Source: Clostridia bacterium (lineage in GTDB: Bacteria; Bacillota; Clostridia; Oscillospirales; CAG-272). Taken from it: 16,530 bases of DNA. The stretch covers positions 1 to 16,530 of the forward strand of contig JAGAFM010000163.1 in NCBI GenBank assembly GCA_017612655.1. The letters run 5' to 3'. Positions 1-6,836 of the stretch are shown in pieces; positions within the stretch are counted from its first letter, which is position 1; each line of letters opens with the position of its first letter. Under the pieces are notes generated by a model. It did no database searches and was not told the DNA's origin. It saw nothing but the letters and a program-made list of their open reading frames with translations. A program made the translations under genes and the position numbers.

Positions 1-384
1 CTCCTGCAGGAGACGGACCAGACTGTCCTTCTGTTCCTGTGAGAGCGGAACCGCACTCACGCAGAGGGCCCGGGAAATTCCGTTCGCCTCATAATACAGT
101 TTCCGGTATTCGGAGACGCAGGCTCCGAGCCGGTAGATCGCATGCCGCTCGCAGAGCAGCTTCAAAAAGTTCAGGCAGTCCGGCTCCGCGCCGGCAAACG
201 CCCGGTCGATCAAAGCGAACCTTTCCTCTTTCGGGATCGCGGGCGTGTCGAGGAGACTGGCGTACCCGGGATTCGCCCGGAAAGCCTGTTCCATCTGCTC
301 CAGGTTCTGCAGATACCGTTCCTGCCCGCCGCACGCTTCCGCAAGTCCCCATAGGGCCTTGCCGTACTCTTCCGGAGCGATCAT
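1..384 (-). CDS. atpH: ATP synthase F1 delta subunit, 3' end missing
   Basis: Peripheral-stalk (OSCP-type) subunit that links F1 to the b subunits of the F-type ATP synthase. The 128 visible codons run without a stop from ATG at 384 to the left edge, so the C-terminal third or so is outside the window. The protein begins MIAPEEYGKALWGLAEA and carries the family's N-terminal helical-domain pattern, including SLLDTPAIPKEER (about residues 45-57) and LNFLKLLCERH (about 73-83). The start overlaps the stop of atpF in an ATGA (381-384), which implies translational coupling. Position after atpB-atpE-atpF is the standard order, so atpA, atpG, atpD and atpC are expected beyond the edge. The call is firm because motif and context agree. 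Confidence 0.9.
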   Translation of the reverse strand, partial: MIAPEEYGKALWGLAEACGGQERYLQNLEQMEQAFRANPGYASLLDTPAIPKEERFALIDRAFAGAEPDCLNFLKLLCERHAIYRLGACVSEYRKLYYEANGISRALCVSAVPLSQEQKDSLVRLLQE

Positions 385-893
385 GACTGCCGCTCCTCCC
401 GATTCAGATCTTCCAGGAACCGGTCAATGAGTTCCCGGTTGTCCTCTTCGGTCAGGTTCTTTCCGATCACGGCGGAGGCGAGATCGACTGCCATCCCGGC
501 CACATCGTCCTTCAGCTCGTTCACCGCGTGCTTGCGCTCCAGTGCAATCTGCTCTTCGGCGCGCTCGCGCGTCCGCGCCGCGGTCCGCTCCGCTTCGGAG
601 AGAATCTCCTCCTCCTGCTGTCTGGCGCGCTGCACCGCGGCCTTCACAATGCGGTCGCCCTCTTCCGCAGCCTGTCCGAGTTTTTCGTCATAGGCAGCGC
701 GCAGGGAGGCCGCCTCCGCCTGTTCCCGCTCGGCTTCGTCCAGCCGTCCGCGGATCCGGTTTTCCCGTTCCGAGATCATGCGCTGGACCGGAGCGTAGAG
801 AAACCGCCTGAAGAGGAGATAGAGGATCAGCAGGTTGCACAGAGAAATCACGATCTGCCAGATGTTTACGGAAATGATTTCCAGTGACTGCAT
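381..893 (-). CDS. atpF: ATP synthase F0 b subunit
   Basis: Membrane-anchored peripheral stalk subunit, 170 residues, a normal length for the family. One hydrophobic N-terminal helix (about residues 9-30, IWQIVISLCNLLILYLLFRR) is followed by a long charged, Ala/Glu/Arg-rich stretch (about 40-135) expected to form the dimeric coiled coil. The C-terminal part (VDLASAVIGKNLTEEDN) matches the delta-binding end of b subunits. The ATG at 893 is preceded by GGGAGA at a suitable distance. The gene lies 24 bases after atpE and overlaps atpH by four bases. The b and b' types cannot be told apart by eye, but only one copy is present here. Confidence 0.93.
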   Translation of the reverse strand: MQSLEIISVNIWQIVISLCNLLILYLLFRRFLYAPVQRMISERENRIRGRLDEAEREQAEAASLRAAYDEKLGQAAEEGDRIVKAAVQRARQQEEEILSEAERTAARTRERAEEQIALERKHAVNELKDDVAGMAVDLASAVIGKNLTEEDNRELIDRFLEDLNREERQS

Positions 894-917
894 CGTATGT
901 CTCCCGTTTGTTCCCCG

Positions 918-1229
918 TTATCCGATGGTTCTCATCAGAAGATCCACGAAAAGCCCCGGAGCGACGAAGATCAGAAGAATCCCGATTACCAGGCCGTACA
1001 AACCGGTCGTCTCGGCAATCGCGCAGCCCATGATCATGGTGGTGGTTACGTCGCCCTTGCATTCCGGCTGACGTCCGATGGCTTCCAGCGCCTTCGCGAC
1101 GGCGTTTCCTTCTCCGATACCGGGACCGATTCCGGCGATCAGGGCAAGTCCTGCCCCGATTCCGCATCCGGCCAGGATCAGACCGATTGCAAGTTCCAGC
1201 ATTCCGAGGTTCGAGATCATTGCTTCCAT
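918..1229 (-). CDS. atpE: ATP synthase F0 c subunit with two carboxylates, probably Na+-binding
   Basis: Proteolipid forming the rotor ring. The frame is open upstream to 1298, but I place the start at ATG 1229 because GGAGG lies just before it and the protein then begins MEAMISNLGMLELAIGL; this gives 103 residues, slightly longer than usual. Two hydrophobic helices flank the polar loop RQPECKGD (residues 53-60). Helix 1 holds GIGPGIGEG with Glu40, and helix 2 holds AIAETTGLYGL with Glu73, Thr74, Thr75 and Tyr78. By my memory of the Ilyobacter tartaricus sequence these align with its Na+ ligand positions Gln32, Glu65, Ser66, Thr67 and Tyr70; the Gln is a Glu here, as in the two-carboxylate ring of Fusobacterium nucleatum. 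Ion specificity is an inference; the subunit identity is secure. Confidence 0.95.
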   Translation of the reverse strand: MEAMISNLGMLELAIGLILAGCGIGAGLALIAGIGPGIGEGNAVAKALEAIGRQPECKGDVTTTMIMGCAIAETTGLYGLVIGILLIFVAPGLFVDLLMRTIG

Positions 1230-1251
1230 GGTAGCTTCCTCCGTTTGTTTG

Positions 1252-2226
1252 TTATCCTCTCCGGGGATCCGCCGCGGCGGACGGTTCCGTCCGTGCATGG
1301 TCCTGCTGGAGAGAGGTTTCTTTTTTCTTTTGGATAGCGAGATAGTCGTCGTAGGCGAACGCGCCCGAAATGTACAGCATGGTCAGCATGGCGAAGATGA
1401 ACGCCTGCACGCAGCCGCTGAAGAGATCAAAATAGACGGACAGAAACGCGGGAATTCCGATCCGGAGGATCGGGAACTCTCCGAGCCAGCCGGGCAGCCA
1501 CCCGAACACCAGGGCGGACAGTCCCTGAAGTCCCGCCGCGACCAGCACCGAGATGACGGCCCCCGACATGATGTTTCCGTAGTGACGGAACGCCATGGAA
1601 ACCGGGGTCGCGATTTCGCTGATGATGTTCATCGGCGTGAAGAACGGGAGCGGCTCCGCGAAACTCTTCAGGTAGTGCAACGGTCCGCATTTCAACTTGT
1701 AGTAGGTAATCAGCAGGAAGACGAGCACCGCCCATCCCGCAATGACGTTCATATCCGAAGTCGGAGCGAAAAGCCCGATCAGGGAAAGCAGACTGGAAAA
1801 CGCGGACAGGGCGAGCACCGCGCCGATAAAGGGAACAAACCCCATCATGTGGGCTCCCATATTGGTACGGACCAGAGACTCGGTCTTCTCCACCAGCCAT
1901 TCGGCAAGAATCTGCCGCTTGGTGCGGGGAACGACCTGCAGATCGAAGGTCAGATAGCGTACAAGGAAGTAAAGGGAAAGCAGGAGAAGCCAGGTGTTGA
2001 TCTGAGACTCGGTGATCGGGAGGTCCATCCACGGCATGGGCAGCGTGAAGAAGATCTGCGCGCCGGTGATGGAGACTCCTTCCTTTTGTACACCGAACAA
2101 AACCTTCAGAACGATTCCCGCAAGGAGAGGAAGCGCTGCAAGGAGGAGATAATGGGAGCCGGACGCAAAGAATCTGCTTCCGGACTTCTCTGCCCGTTTT
2201 TCTTTCTTGTTCGGCATGGACTGCAT
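1252..2226 (-). CDS. atpB: ATP synthase F0 a subunit
   Basis: Stator subunit that forms the ion half-channels facing the c ring. It has 324 residues with five or six hydrophobic segments (first about 25-45, then from about 77 onward). The family motif surrounding the essential arginine is seen as TPVSMAFRHYGNIMSG, placing it at Arg214. The N-terminal region and a hydrophilic C-terminal tail (about 300-324) make it longer than the roughly 230-270 residues typical of bacterial a subunits. Start ATG 2226 has GGAAGGAGGGG just upstream; Met4 is a less well spaced alternative. It lies 72 bases after the atpI-like gene and 22 bases before atpE. Confidence 0.94.
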   Translation of the reverse strand: MQSMPNKKEKRAEKSGSRFFASGSHYLLLAALPLLAGIVLKVLFGVQKEGVSITGAQIFFTLPMPWMDLPITESQINTWLLLLSLYFLVRYLTFDLQVVPRTKRQILAEWLVEKTESLVRTNMGAHMMGFVPFIGAVLALSAFSSLLSLIGLFAPTSDMNVIAGWAVLVFLLITYYKLKCGPLHYLKSFAEPLPFFTPMNIISEIATPVSMAFRHYGNIMSGAVISVLVAAGLQGLSALVFGWLPGWLGEFPILRIGIPAFLSVYFDLFSGCVQAFIFAMLTMLYISGAFAYDDYLAIQKKKETSLQQDHARTEPSAAADPRRG

Positions 2227-2298
2227 CTGATCCCCTCCTTCCTTCCGTTTTTCGGCTTTTTCTCAGCATGCATTCACTGAGATTCTGTTTCCTTTTCC

Positions 2299-2838
2299 TC
2301 AGGACTCAAGCGGCGGTTCTCCGGCGTCGTCCGCTCCGGAATCCTCCGCCGCGGCATCTTCGGTGATTTCTCCGTCGGGTTGGGGTTCCGTGCCCTTCTC
2401 TTTTTTGCGGATCCAGGGACTGAGTGCGATGGCGATTCGCGGAAAGATCATCGGAATCAAGACGGCAATGGTGTGAAAACACGACAGAAGAGCGCCGATC
2501 ATCAGGATCACAAACAGGCAGAACATCCGTACCGTGAGCGAGGTCCTCATCAGCGCTTTTCCGCCTTCCGGACTCCGCTCAACGGACCACTGAACCGTCA
2601 TCGCCATAAAGAAAAAGTTCCCGACTGACGCGAACAAGCCAAGGAGATTCCCCCAGACAACTGTCAGATCCCAGGCTCCGATCAGCAGGAAAACGGATTG
2701 CATCAGAAGACTGAGTACCCCTGAAAAGCAGAGGATGAACAGGGTTTCCGTCCGGACGGCGCCGCTGATTTTCTGCCGGGGCGTCGAATCCGCAAGAGCA
2801 GGTGAAACGCCCCGCTCCGAGTGTTCCTGATCCGTCAT
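2299..2838 (-). CDS. AtpI-like ATP synthase assembly protein
   Basis: Four-helix membrane protein of 179 residues in the atpI position. Hydrophobic segments lie at about residues 32-54, 58-80, 102-120 and 122-141. They are followed by a basic break (IRKKEK) and an acidic, probably disordered tail of about 30 residues. Members of this family (ATP synthase I) are not part of the finished enzyme; AtpI is thought to help c-ring assembly or ion supply. I rely on topology and location more than on motifs, because the family is poorly conserved. The gene is first in the operon, 28-30 bases or so downstream of the expected transcription start region, with GGAG close to ATG 2838. The acidic tail is unusual for the family as I know it. 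Confidence 0.7.
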   Translation of the reverse strand: MTDQEHSERGVSPALADSTPRQKISGAVRTETLFILCFSGVLSLLMQSVFLLIGAWDLTVVWGNLLGLFASVGNFFFMAMTVQWSVERSPEGGKALMRTSLTVRMFCLFVILMIGALLSCFHTIAVLIPMIFPRIAIALSPWIRKKEKGTEPQPDGEITEDAAAEDSGADDAGEPPLES

Positions 2839-2884
2839 TCTCCGTCTTCCTTTCCAAAGATCATTCTATATACAACAATGTAGA

Positions 2885-2914
2885 ATTATAGCACGGGTTC
2901 TTCCGAAAAATCAA
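2885..2914 (-). promoter_or_regulatory. Vegetative promoter of the atp operon
   Basis: On the minus strand a TTGATT -35 box (2909-2914) and a perfect TATAAT -10 box (2885-2890) are separated by 18 bases. The expected transcription start is near 2878, about 40 bases before the atpI-like ATG. It is oriented only toward the atp genes. Confidence 0.85.
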
Positions 2915-3025
2915 GGGAATCCCCCTATTGTTCACACATTCGTAACATCTCAAGGCGTGGCGCCTGATTGCGGAAAAGGGGGACTTGTCCGTGTTCGAAA
3001 AATGACAGTTGGGTGGTGCTGAAAC

Positions 3026-3097
3026 TGCATTTTTATCGTTTTTTTCACTCTTTTTTCACTGATTCCTGCATTTTTTTGAATTCTATCATGCATTTTT
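3026..3097 (+). repeat. Phased T-rich direct repeats upstream of the gdhA promoter
   Basis: TGCATTTTT occurs at 3026-3034, 3067-3075 and 3089-3097, with offsets of 41 and 22 bases, close to four and two helical turns. Between the first two lies a tandem pair of TTTTTTCACT at 3040-3049 and 3051-3060, an 11-base period. The block abuts the gdhA -35 box. It could be regulator binding sites, an UP-element-like activator, or intrinsically bent DNA; the sequence alone does not decide. Confidence 0.5.
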
Positions 3098-3099
3098 GC

Positions 3100-3128
3100 T
3101 TGACAAGGGACTAAAACAGGTGTATAAT
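3100..3128 (+). promoter_or_regulatory. Consensus vegetative promoter of gdhA
   Basis: A perfect TTGACA (3100-3105) and a perfect TATAAT (3123-3128) are separated by exactly 17 bases. The expected start is near 3135, giving a leader of about 35 bases. The divergence from the atp promoter leaves about 185 bases between the two -35 boxes. Confidence 0.93.
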
Positions 3129-3169
3129 CACCCGCGTATTCATTTTGGAATCACGATGGAGGTTGTTTC

Positions 3170-4528
3170 ATGGAAATTACAAACCCTTATCTCAAACGGG
3201 TCTATGAAAAAACAGTCGCTTCGAACCCTCAGCAGCCCGAATTTCATCAGGCTGTTTTCGAGGTCTTTTCCTCTCTGGATCCGGTGTTCAACCGTCATCC
3301 CGAATACGAGGCAATCGACCTGATGGGGAGAATGGTGGAGCCGGAGCGGATGATCACTTTCCGCGTCTGCTGGCAGGACGACCGCGGAGGGTGGCACACA
3401 AACAAGGGCTGGAGATGCCAGTTCAACGGAGCGATCGGCCCGTTTAAAGGCGGCCTCCGTTTCCAGAAGAACGTGTGCGACAGCGTCATCAAGTTCCTCG
3501 GCTTCGAGCAAACCTTTAAGAACAGTCTGACGGGGCTTCCGATCGGCGGGGCAAAAGGCGGATCCGACTTCGATCCGGAAGGCAAGTCCGACGCGGAAAT
3601 CCAGCGTTTCTGTCAGAGTTTTATGACGGCTCTCTACCGATTCATCGGTCCGGATGTCGATGTCCCGGCCGGAGATATCGGGGTTGGGGGAAGAGAAATC
3701 GGATTCCTCTACGGCCAGTACCGTCGTCTGAAGGGCGCATGGGAAAACGGCGTTCTGACCGGAAAGGGTCTGTCTTACGGCGGATCCCTGATCCGGCCCG
3801 AAGCAACCGGATACGGTGCGGTCTACTACCTGTGCGAAGTTCTGAAACATGAAAACGACACCATCGCCGGCAAGAACATCGCGGTCTCCGGATACGGCAA
3901 CGTCTCCTGGGGCATTATGAAAAAGGCGGCTCAGCTCGGCGCGAAAGTAACCTATATGTCGGGGCGGGACGGCTACGTCTACGATCCGGACGGCATTAAT
4001 ACCGAGGAAAAGCTGAACTACGTTCTCGAACTCCGGGAAAAGCATCTGCACTGCAAGCCCTACGCGGAAAAGTTCGGATGCAAATTCGTCCCCAACGCCA
4101 AACCCTGGGGCGAGCCTGGCGTGGATATCTGCATGCCTTCCGCCACGCAGAACGAAGTGGATCTGGAATGTGCGACAAAAATCGTGAACTCCGGTGTGAA
4201 GTACTACATGGAAGTCGCGAATATGCCCACGACGAACGAAGCGCTCGCTTATCTCCGCGCCGAAAAATCAATCATCGTGGCTCCTTCCAAGGCTGTGAAC
4301 GCGGGAGGCGTCGGCGTCTCCGCGCTGGAGATGGCCCAGAACTCCGAGCGTCTGGTCTGGACGGAAGAGGAAGTGGACGCACAGCTGAAAAAGATGATGA
4401 TCAACATCCACAAGGTCTCCGCGGAAGCCGCGGAGGAGTACGGGCTCGGATACGACCTCGTCGCAGGGGCCAATATCGCGGGATTCAAGAAGGTCGCGGA
4501 AGCGATGACGGAGCAGGGGTGCTTCTGA
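3170..4528 (+). CDS. gdhA: Hexameric glutamate dehydrogenase
   Basis: Interconverts glutamate with 2-oxoglutarate and ammonia in the cytoplasm. At 452 residues it matches the clostridial hexameric family, and long stretches read like my memory of Clostridium symbiosum GDH. Catalytic and substrate residues are visible at a constant offset of +4 from that enzyme: Lys93 (PFKGG), Lys117, Lys129 (PIGGAKGGSDFDP) and Asp169 (VPAGD). The Rossmann fingerprint is SGYGNVSWG (240-248), and PSKAVNAGG appears in the C-terminal half. The two coenzyme-discriminating positions are Tyr242 and Arg266, so NAD or NADP preference is unclear. GGAGG at 3158-3162 lies seven bases before the ATG. It is a single-gene unit with its own promoter and terminator. 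Confidence 0.96.
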   Translation: MEITNPYLKRVYEKTVASNPQQPEFHQAVFEVFSSLDPVFNRHPEYEAIDLMGRMVEPERMITFRVCWQDDRGGWHTNKGWRCQFNGAIGPFKGGLRFQKNVCDSVIKFLGFEQTFKNSLTGLPIGGAKGGSDFDPEGKSDAEIQRFCQSFMTALYRFIGPDVDVPAGDIGVGGREIGFLYGQYRRLKGAWENGVLTGKGLSYGGSLIRPEATGYGAVYYLCEVLKHENDTIAGKNIAVSGYGNVSWGIMKKAAQLGAKVTYMSGRDGYVYDPDGINTEEKLNYVLELREKHLHCKPYAEKFGCKFVPNAKPWGEPGVDICMPSATQNEVDLECATKIVNSGVKYYMEVANMPTTNEALAYLRAEKSIIVAPSKAVNAGGVGVSALEMAQNSERLVWTEEEVDAQLKKMMINIHKVSAEAAEEYGLGYDLVAGANIAGFKKVAEAMTEQGCF

Positions 4529-4558
4529 GTCCTCCCCTTTCTCCCCGAAAACCTTTCG

Positions 4559-4593
4559 GGGGCATGCCGGATAACCGGCATGCCCCTTTTTTT
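4559..4593 (+). terminator. Rho-independent terminator of gdhA
   Basis: A perfect 12-bp stem (4559-4570 with 4575-4586, arms GGGGCATGCCGG and CCGGCATGCCCC), a four-base ATAA loop, then seven T. It begins 30 bases after the gdhA stop. A second perfect hairpin, 4543-4550 with 4554-4561, shares three bases with its left arm. Confidence 0.95.
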
Positions 4594-4829
4594 GTTCTCA
4601 GCTTGTCTCAGTTCTGAAAGGCGAATGGTCCGACGCGGGCTTTTCCAGCGAAGTACAGGGAAAGGCATATCCTCTGATCACACTGCCCGTGTTGTGCGCT
4701 CCCGAATTAATCGGTCACGCGCCCCGCGTCTAATTTGGGCCAAAATGCTGTCCGGGTTTCTTTTGTGCCTGCATGATCCATATACTATGAGTGTCAATGT
4801 CTCAACGCAGTCCACGGAAATGATTTTGA

Positions 4830-4862
4830 GGAAACCGCCCAAAATAGCCCTTTCCGGTTTCC
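4830..4862. repeat. Inverted repeat after the HIT gene, inside an otherwise empty gap
   Basis: GGAAACCG (4830-4837) pairs perfectly with CGGTTTCC (4855-4862) around a 17-base loop, just past the minus-strand stop of the HIT gene. It may help end that transcript, but no T run follows, so I do not call it a terminator. The rest of the gap 4594-4867 (about 270 bases) shows no convincing gene, promoter or RNA on either strand. Confidence 0.35.
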
Positions 4863-4867
4863 CGTTT

Positions 4868-5206
4868 CTAACCCATCCGGTCCGCCATCTGCGTTCCGCC
4901 GAGCAGGTGGAAGTGCAGATGCGGGACAGACTGACACGCGTCCGGGCCGCAGTTGGAAATCACCCGGTAGCCGTTTTTCAGCCCCTCGCTCTTCGCGATC
5001 GCGGGAATCGAGGCGAAAATCTTCGCGACGACACCGCTGTTTTCCTCCGTGACCGCATCCATTCCGGACAGATGGCATTTCGGAATGATGAGAACATGCA
5101 CGGGCGCCTGCGGATGGATGTCCCGGAAAGCCAGCAGATCCGGATCCTCGTAAACCTTGGTGCAGGGGATCTCCCCTGCAGCGATCCTGCAGAACAAACA
5201 GTCCAT
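4868..5206 (-). CDS. HIT-family (HINT-type) nucleotide hydrolase
   Basis: Histidine-triad protein of 112 residues, the usual length. The active-site motif reads VPHLHFHLLGG, giving the H-x-H-x-H triad at His96, His98 and His100. The N-terminal CLFCRI (Cys3, Cys6) together with His45 in PKCHLSG matches the zinc site of the PKCI/HINT branch. Family members hydrolyse nucleoside phosphoramidates and aminoacyl-adenylates in the cytoplasm as dimers; the true substrate is unknown. AAAGGAG precedes ATG 5206. It starts 35 bases after the ABC ATPase stop and is probably the last gene of that operon, though nothing seen ties it functionally to amino acid uptake. Confidence 0.93.
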   Translation of the reverse strand: MDCLFCRIAAGEIPCTKVYEDPDLLAFRDIHPQAPVHVLIIPKCHLSGMDAVTEENSGVVAKIFASIPAIAKSEGLKNGYRVISNCGPDACQSVPHLHFHLLGGTQMADRMG

Positions 5207-5241
5207 TCTGATTCGCTCCTTTCTTTCGGAATCCCTTCGGT

Positions 5242-6057
5242 TCAGAGCACCTTCGAGAGGAAATCCCTCGTGCGCTCCTGCCTGGGATGGTTGAAGAACT
5301 CGTCGGGCGTTCCCTGTTCGGAGATGACGCCGTCGGAAATGAAGAAAACTCGGTCTGCGATCTCGCGGGCGAATCCCATCTCGTGCGTGACGATGATCAT
5401 GGTCATGCCGGCATCCGCCAGCTTCCGGATCAGGTCCAGAACCTCTCCGACCATTTCCGGGTCCAGTGCGGACGTCGGTTCGTCGAACAGCATAACCTTC
5501 GGATGCATGGCGAGCGCCCGGATGATGGCGATCCTCTGCTTCTGCCCGCCGGACAGCTTGGACGGATACTCGTCCGCCTTCTCCTCGAGCCCGATCCGCT
5601 TCAGGAGCGACATCGCCTCCTCCCGGACGCGGTCGGTCAGTTCCTTCTTCGCCTTCCGGTAACCCCGGAGTCCCTGCCGCAGCGACTCTTTCCGGAGCCG
5701 CCTTGTGCCGATCGTCAGAGGCGCGAGCATGATGTTCTCCAGAACCGTTTTGTTGCTGAACAGATTGAACGACTGGAACACCATTCCGATATGTTCTCTG
5801 TGGACATTGATGTCGACCTTCAGATCGGCGAGATCCACTCCTTCGAAGAAGATGGATCCCCCGTCCGGGTCCTCCATGCAGTTGAGGCAGCGGAGAAACG
5901 TGGACTTCCCTCCCCCGGAGGGACCGATCACGACAATCTTCTCCCCTTCGTAGACGTTTTCCGTGATCCCCTTCAGAACCTGAAGGCTGCCGAACCGTTT
6001 CTGCAGGTCCTCGATGCGGATCAGAGGCGTCCGGGCGGTGGTCTCAGACTCTGTCAC
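5242..6057 (-). CDS. Polar amino acid ABC transporter, ATP-binding subunit
   Basis: Energises the transporter from the cytoplasmic face. Motifs in order: Walker A GPSGGGKS (45-52), Q loop VFQSFN (93-98), signature LSGGQKQR (168-175), Walker B VMLFDEPTSALD (188-199) and the H loop THEMGF (224-229), all typical of the GlnQ/HisP family. The start is GTG 6057, inside the end of the permease gene (14-base overlap), with AGGAGG ten bases upstream. At 271 residues it exceeds the usual 240-250, mainly through an extra, strongly basic segment of about 20 residues (roughly 117-140) between Q loop and signature. The substrate cannot be named from the sequence; polar amino acids are likely. Confidence 0.95.
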   Translation of the reverse strand: MTESETTARTPLIRIEDLQKRFGSLQVLKGITENVYEGEKIVVIGPSGGGKSTFLRCLNCMEDPDGGSIFFEGVDLADLKVDINVHREHIGMVFQSFNLFSNKTVLENIMLAPLTIGTRRLRKESLRQGLRGYRKAKKELTDRVREEAMSLLKRIGLEEKADEYPSKLSGGQKQRIAIIRALAMHPKVMLFDEPTSALDPEMVGEVLDLIRKLADAGMTMIIVTHEMGFAREIADRVFFISDGVISEQGTPDEFFNHPRQERTRDFLSKVL

Positions 6058-6763
6058 TTCGCTTCATCCTCCTCTCCATCGTCCGGATGCCCCAGGTAAT
6101 CAGAAGAACCAGAACGATATAGATGACGGCCATCACCAGATAAGGCACCATGAACTCGTAATTGTTCGTACCGATATACCGGAACGCGACACAAAGATCC
6201 GTTGCCCCGATAAAGTTCACGATGGATGTCTCCTTGATCAGCGTGATGAACTCGTTGCCGAGCGTAGGCAGAATATTCTTTACCGCCTGCGGAATGACGA
6301 CTTTTCCCATCGTCACGGAAAACGACAGCCCGAGCGCCCTTCCCGCTTCCATCTGACCGGGATCCACCGACTGGATGCCGCCCCGCATGATTTCGGATAC
6401 GTAGGCGCCGCTGTTCAGGCCAAACACGATGATACAGACTTCCAGAACCGGAAGACTGATTCCGAGCAGCGGAAACAGCACGTAGTAGCCCAGCAACAGC
6501 TGCACTACCATCGGGGTCCCCCGGAAGAAGGCGACGTAGACGTCGCAGACCTTCTGAAAGAAACGGGTCACCCGCTTATAACGCGGCAGTACCTTGACCG
6601 CAGCGATCAGAGTCCCGATCAGAATTCCGATCAAAAGGCCCAGAACCGCGATCAGCAGGGTATTACGGAGCCCGAGAAGAACCTCCCGGTATCCCCCGCT
6701 CTCCGCGAAGACATGATAGAATTTCTCCCATTTTTTGGCAAAATCGGCAATCAGTGAAGGCAT
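6044..6763 (-). CDS. Polar amino acid ABC transporter permease
   Basis: Integral membrane subunit of the HisM/GlnP family, 239 residues. About five hydrophobic segments are seen (about 33-56, 84-100, 105-120, 175-195 and 207-228). RGTP (81-84) and the EAA loop that contacts the ATPase (EAGRALGLSFSVTMGKVVIP, 139-158) are intact. AAGGAG lies eight bases before ATG 6763. Only one permease gene is present, so the channel is probably a homodimer. It follows the binding protein after 73 bases that include a stable hairpin, and its end overlaps the ATPase start. Confidence 0.95.
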   Translation of the reverse strand: MPSLIADFAKKWEKFYHVFAESGGYREVLLGLRNTLLIAVLGLLIGILIGTLIAAVKVLPRYKRVTRFFQKVCDVYVAFFRGTPMVVQLLLGYYVLFPLLGISLPVLEVCIIVFGLNSGAYVSEIMRGGIQSVDPGQMEAGRALGLSFSVTMGKVVIPQAVKNILPTLGNEFITLIKETSIVNFIGATDLCVAFRYIGTNNYEFMVPYLVMAVIYIVLVLLITWGIRTMERRMKRSDRV

Positions 6764-6788
6764 CGTTTCGACTCCTTACGCGGAAACA

Positions 6789-6810
6789 GTCCCGCCGAAG
6801 CCGGCGGGAC
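6789..6810 (-). promoter_or_regulatory. Intercistronic hairpin between binding protein and permease genes
   Basis: A perfect 9-bp GC-rich stem (6789-6797 with 6802-6810) closes a four-base loop. On the minus strand it lies 26 bases after the binding protein stop and is followed only by TGTTT, so it looks more like an RNA stabiliser or partial terminator. Such hairpins commonly let the binding protein be made in excess over the membrane subunits. Confidence 0.6.
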
Positions 6811-6836
6811 CGCTGGATAAAACGGAATGATCGGGC

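Noticed and set aside
2920..2983. Inverted repeat TCCCCCT/AGGGGGA in the atp-gdhA divergent region
   Set aside because: Seven bases with a 50-base spacer is too weak to call an operator or structured RNA.
4594..4829. Possible promoter or small gene between gdhA and the HIT gene (TTGACA at about 4795 on the minus strand, TATACT on the plus strand)
   Set aside because: Neither box has a partner at proper spacing and no downstream gene is in the right orientation.
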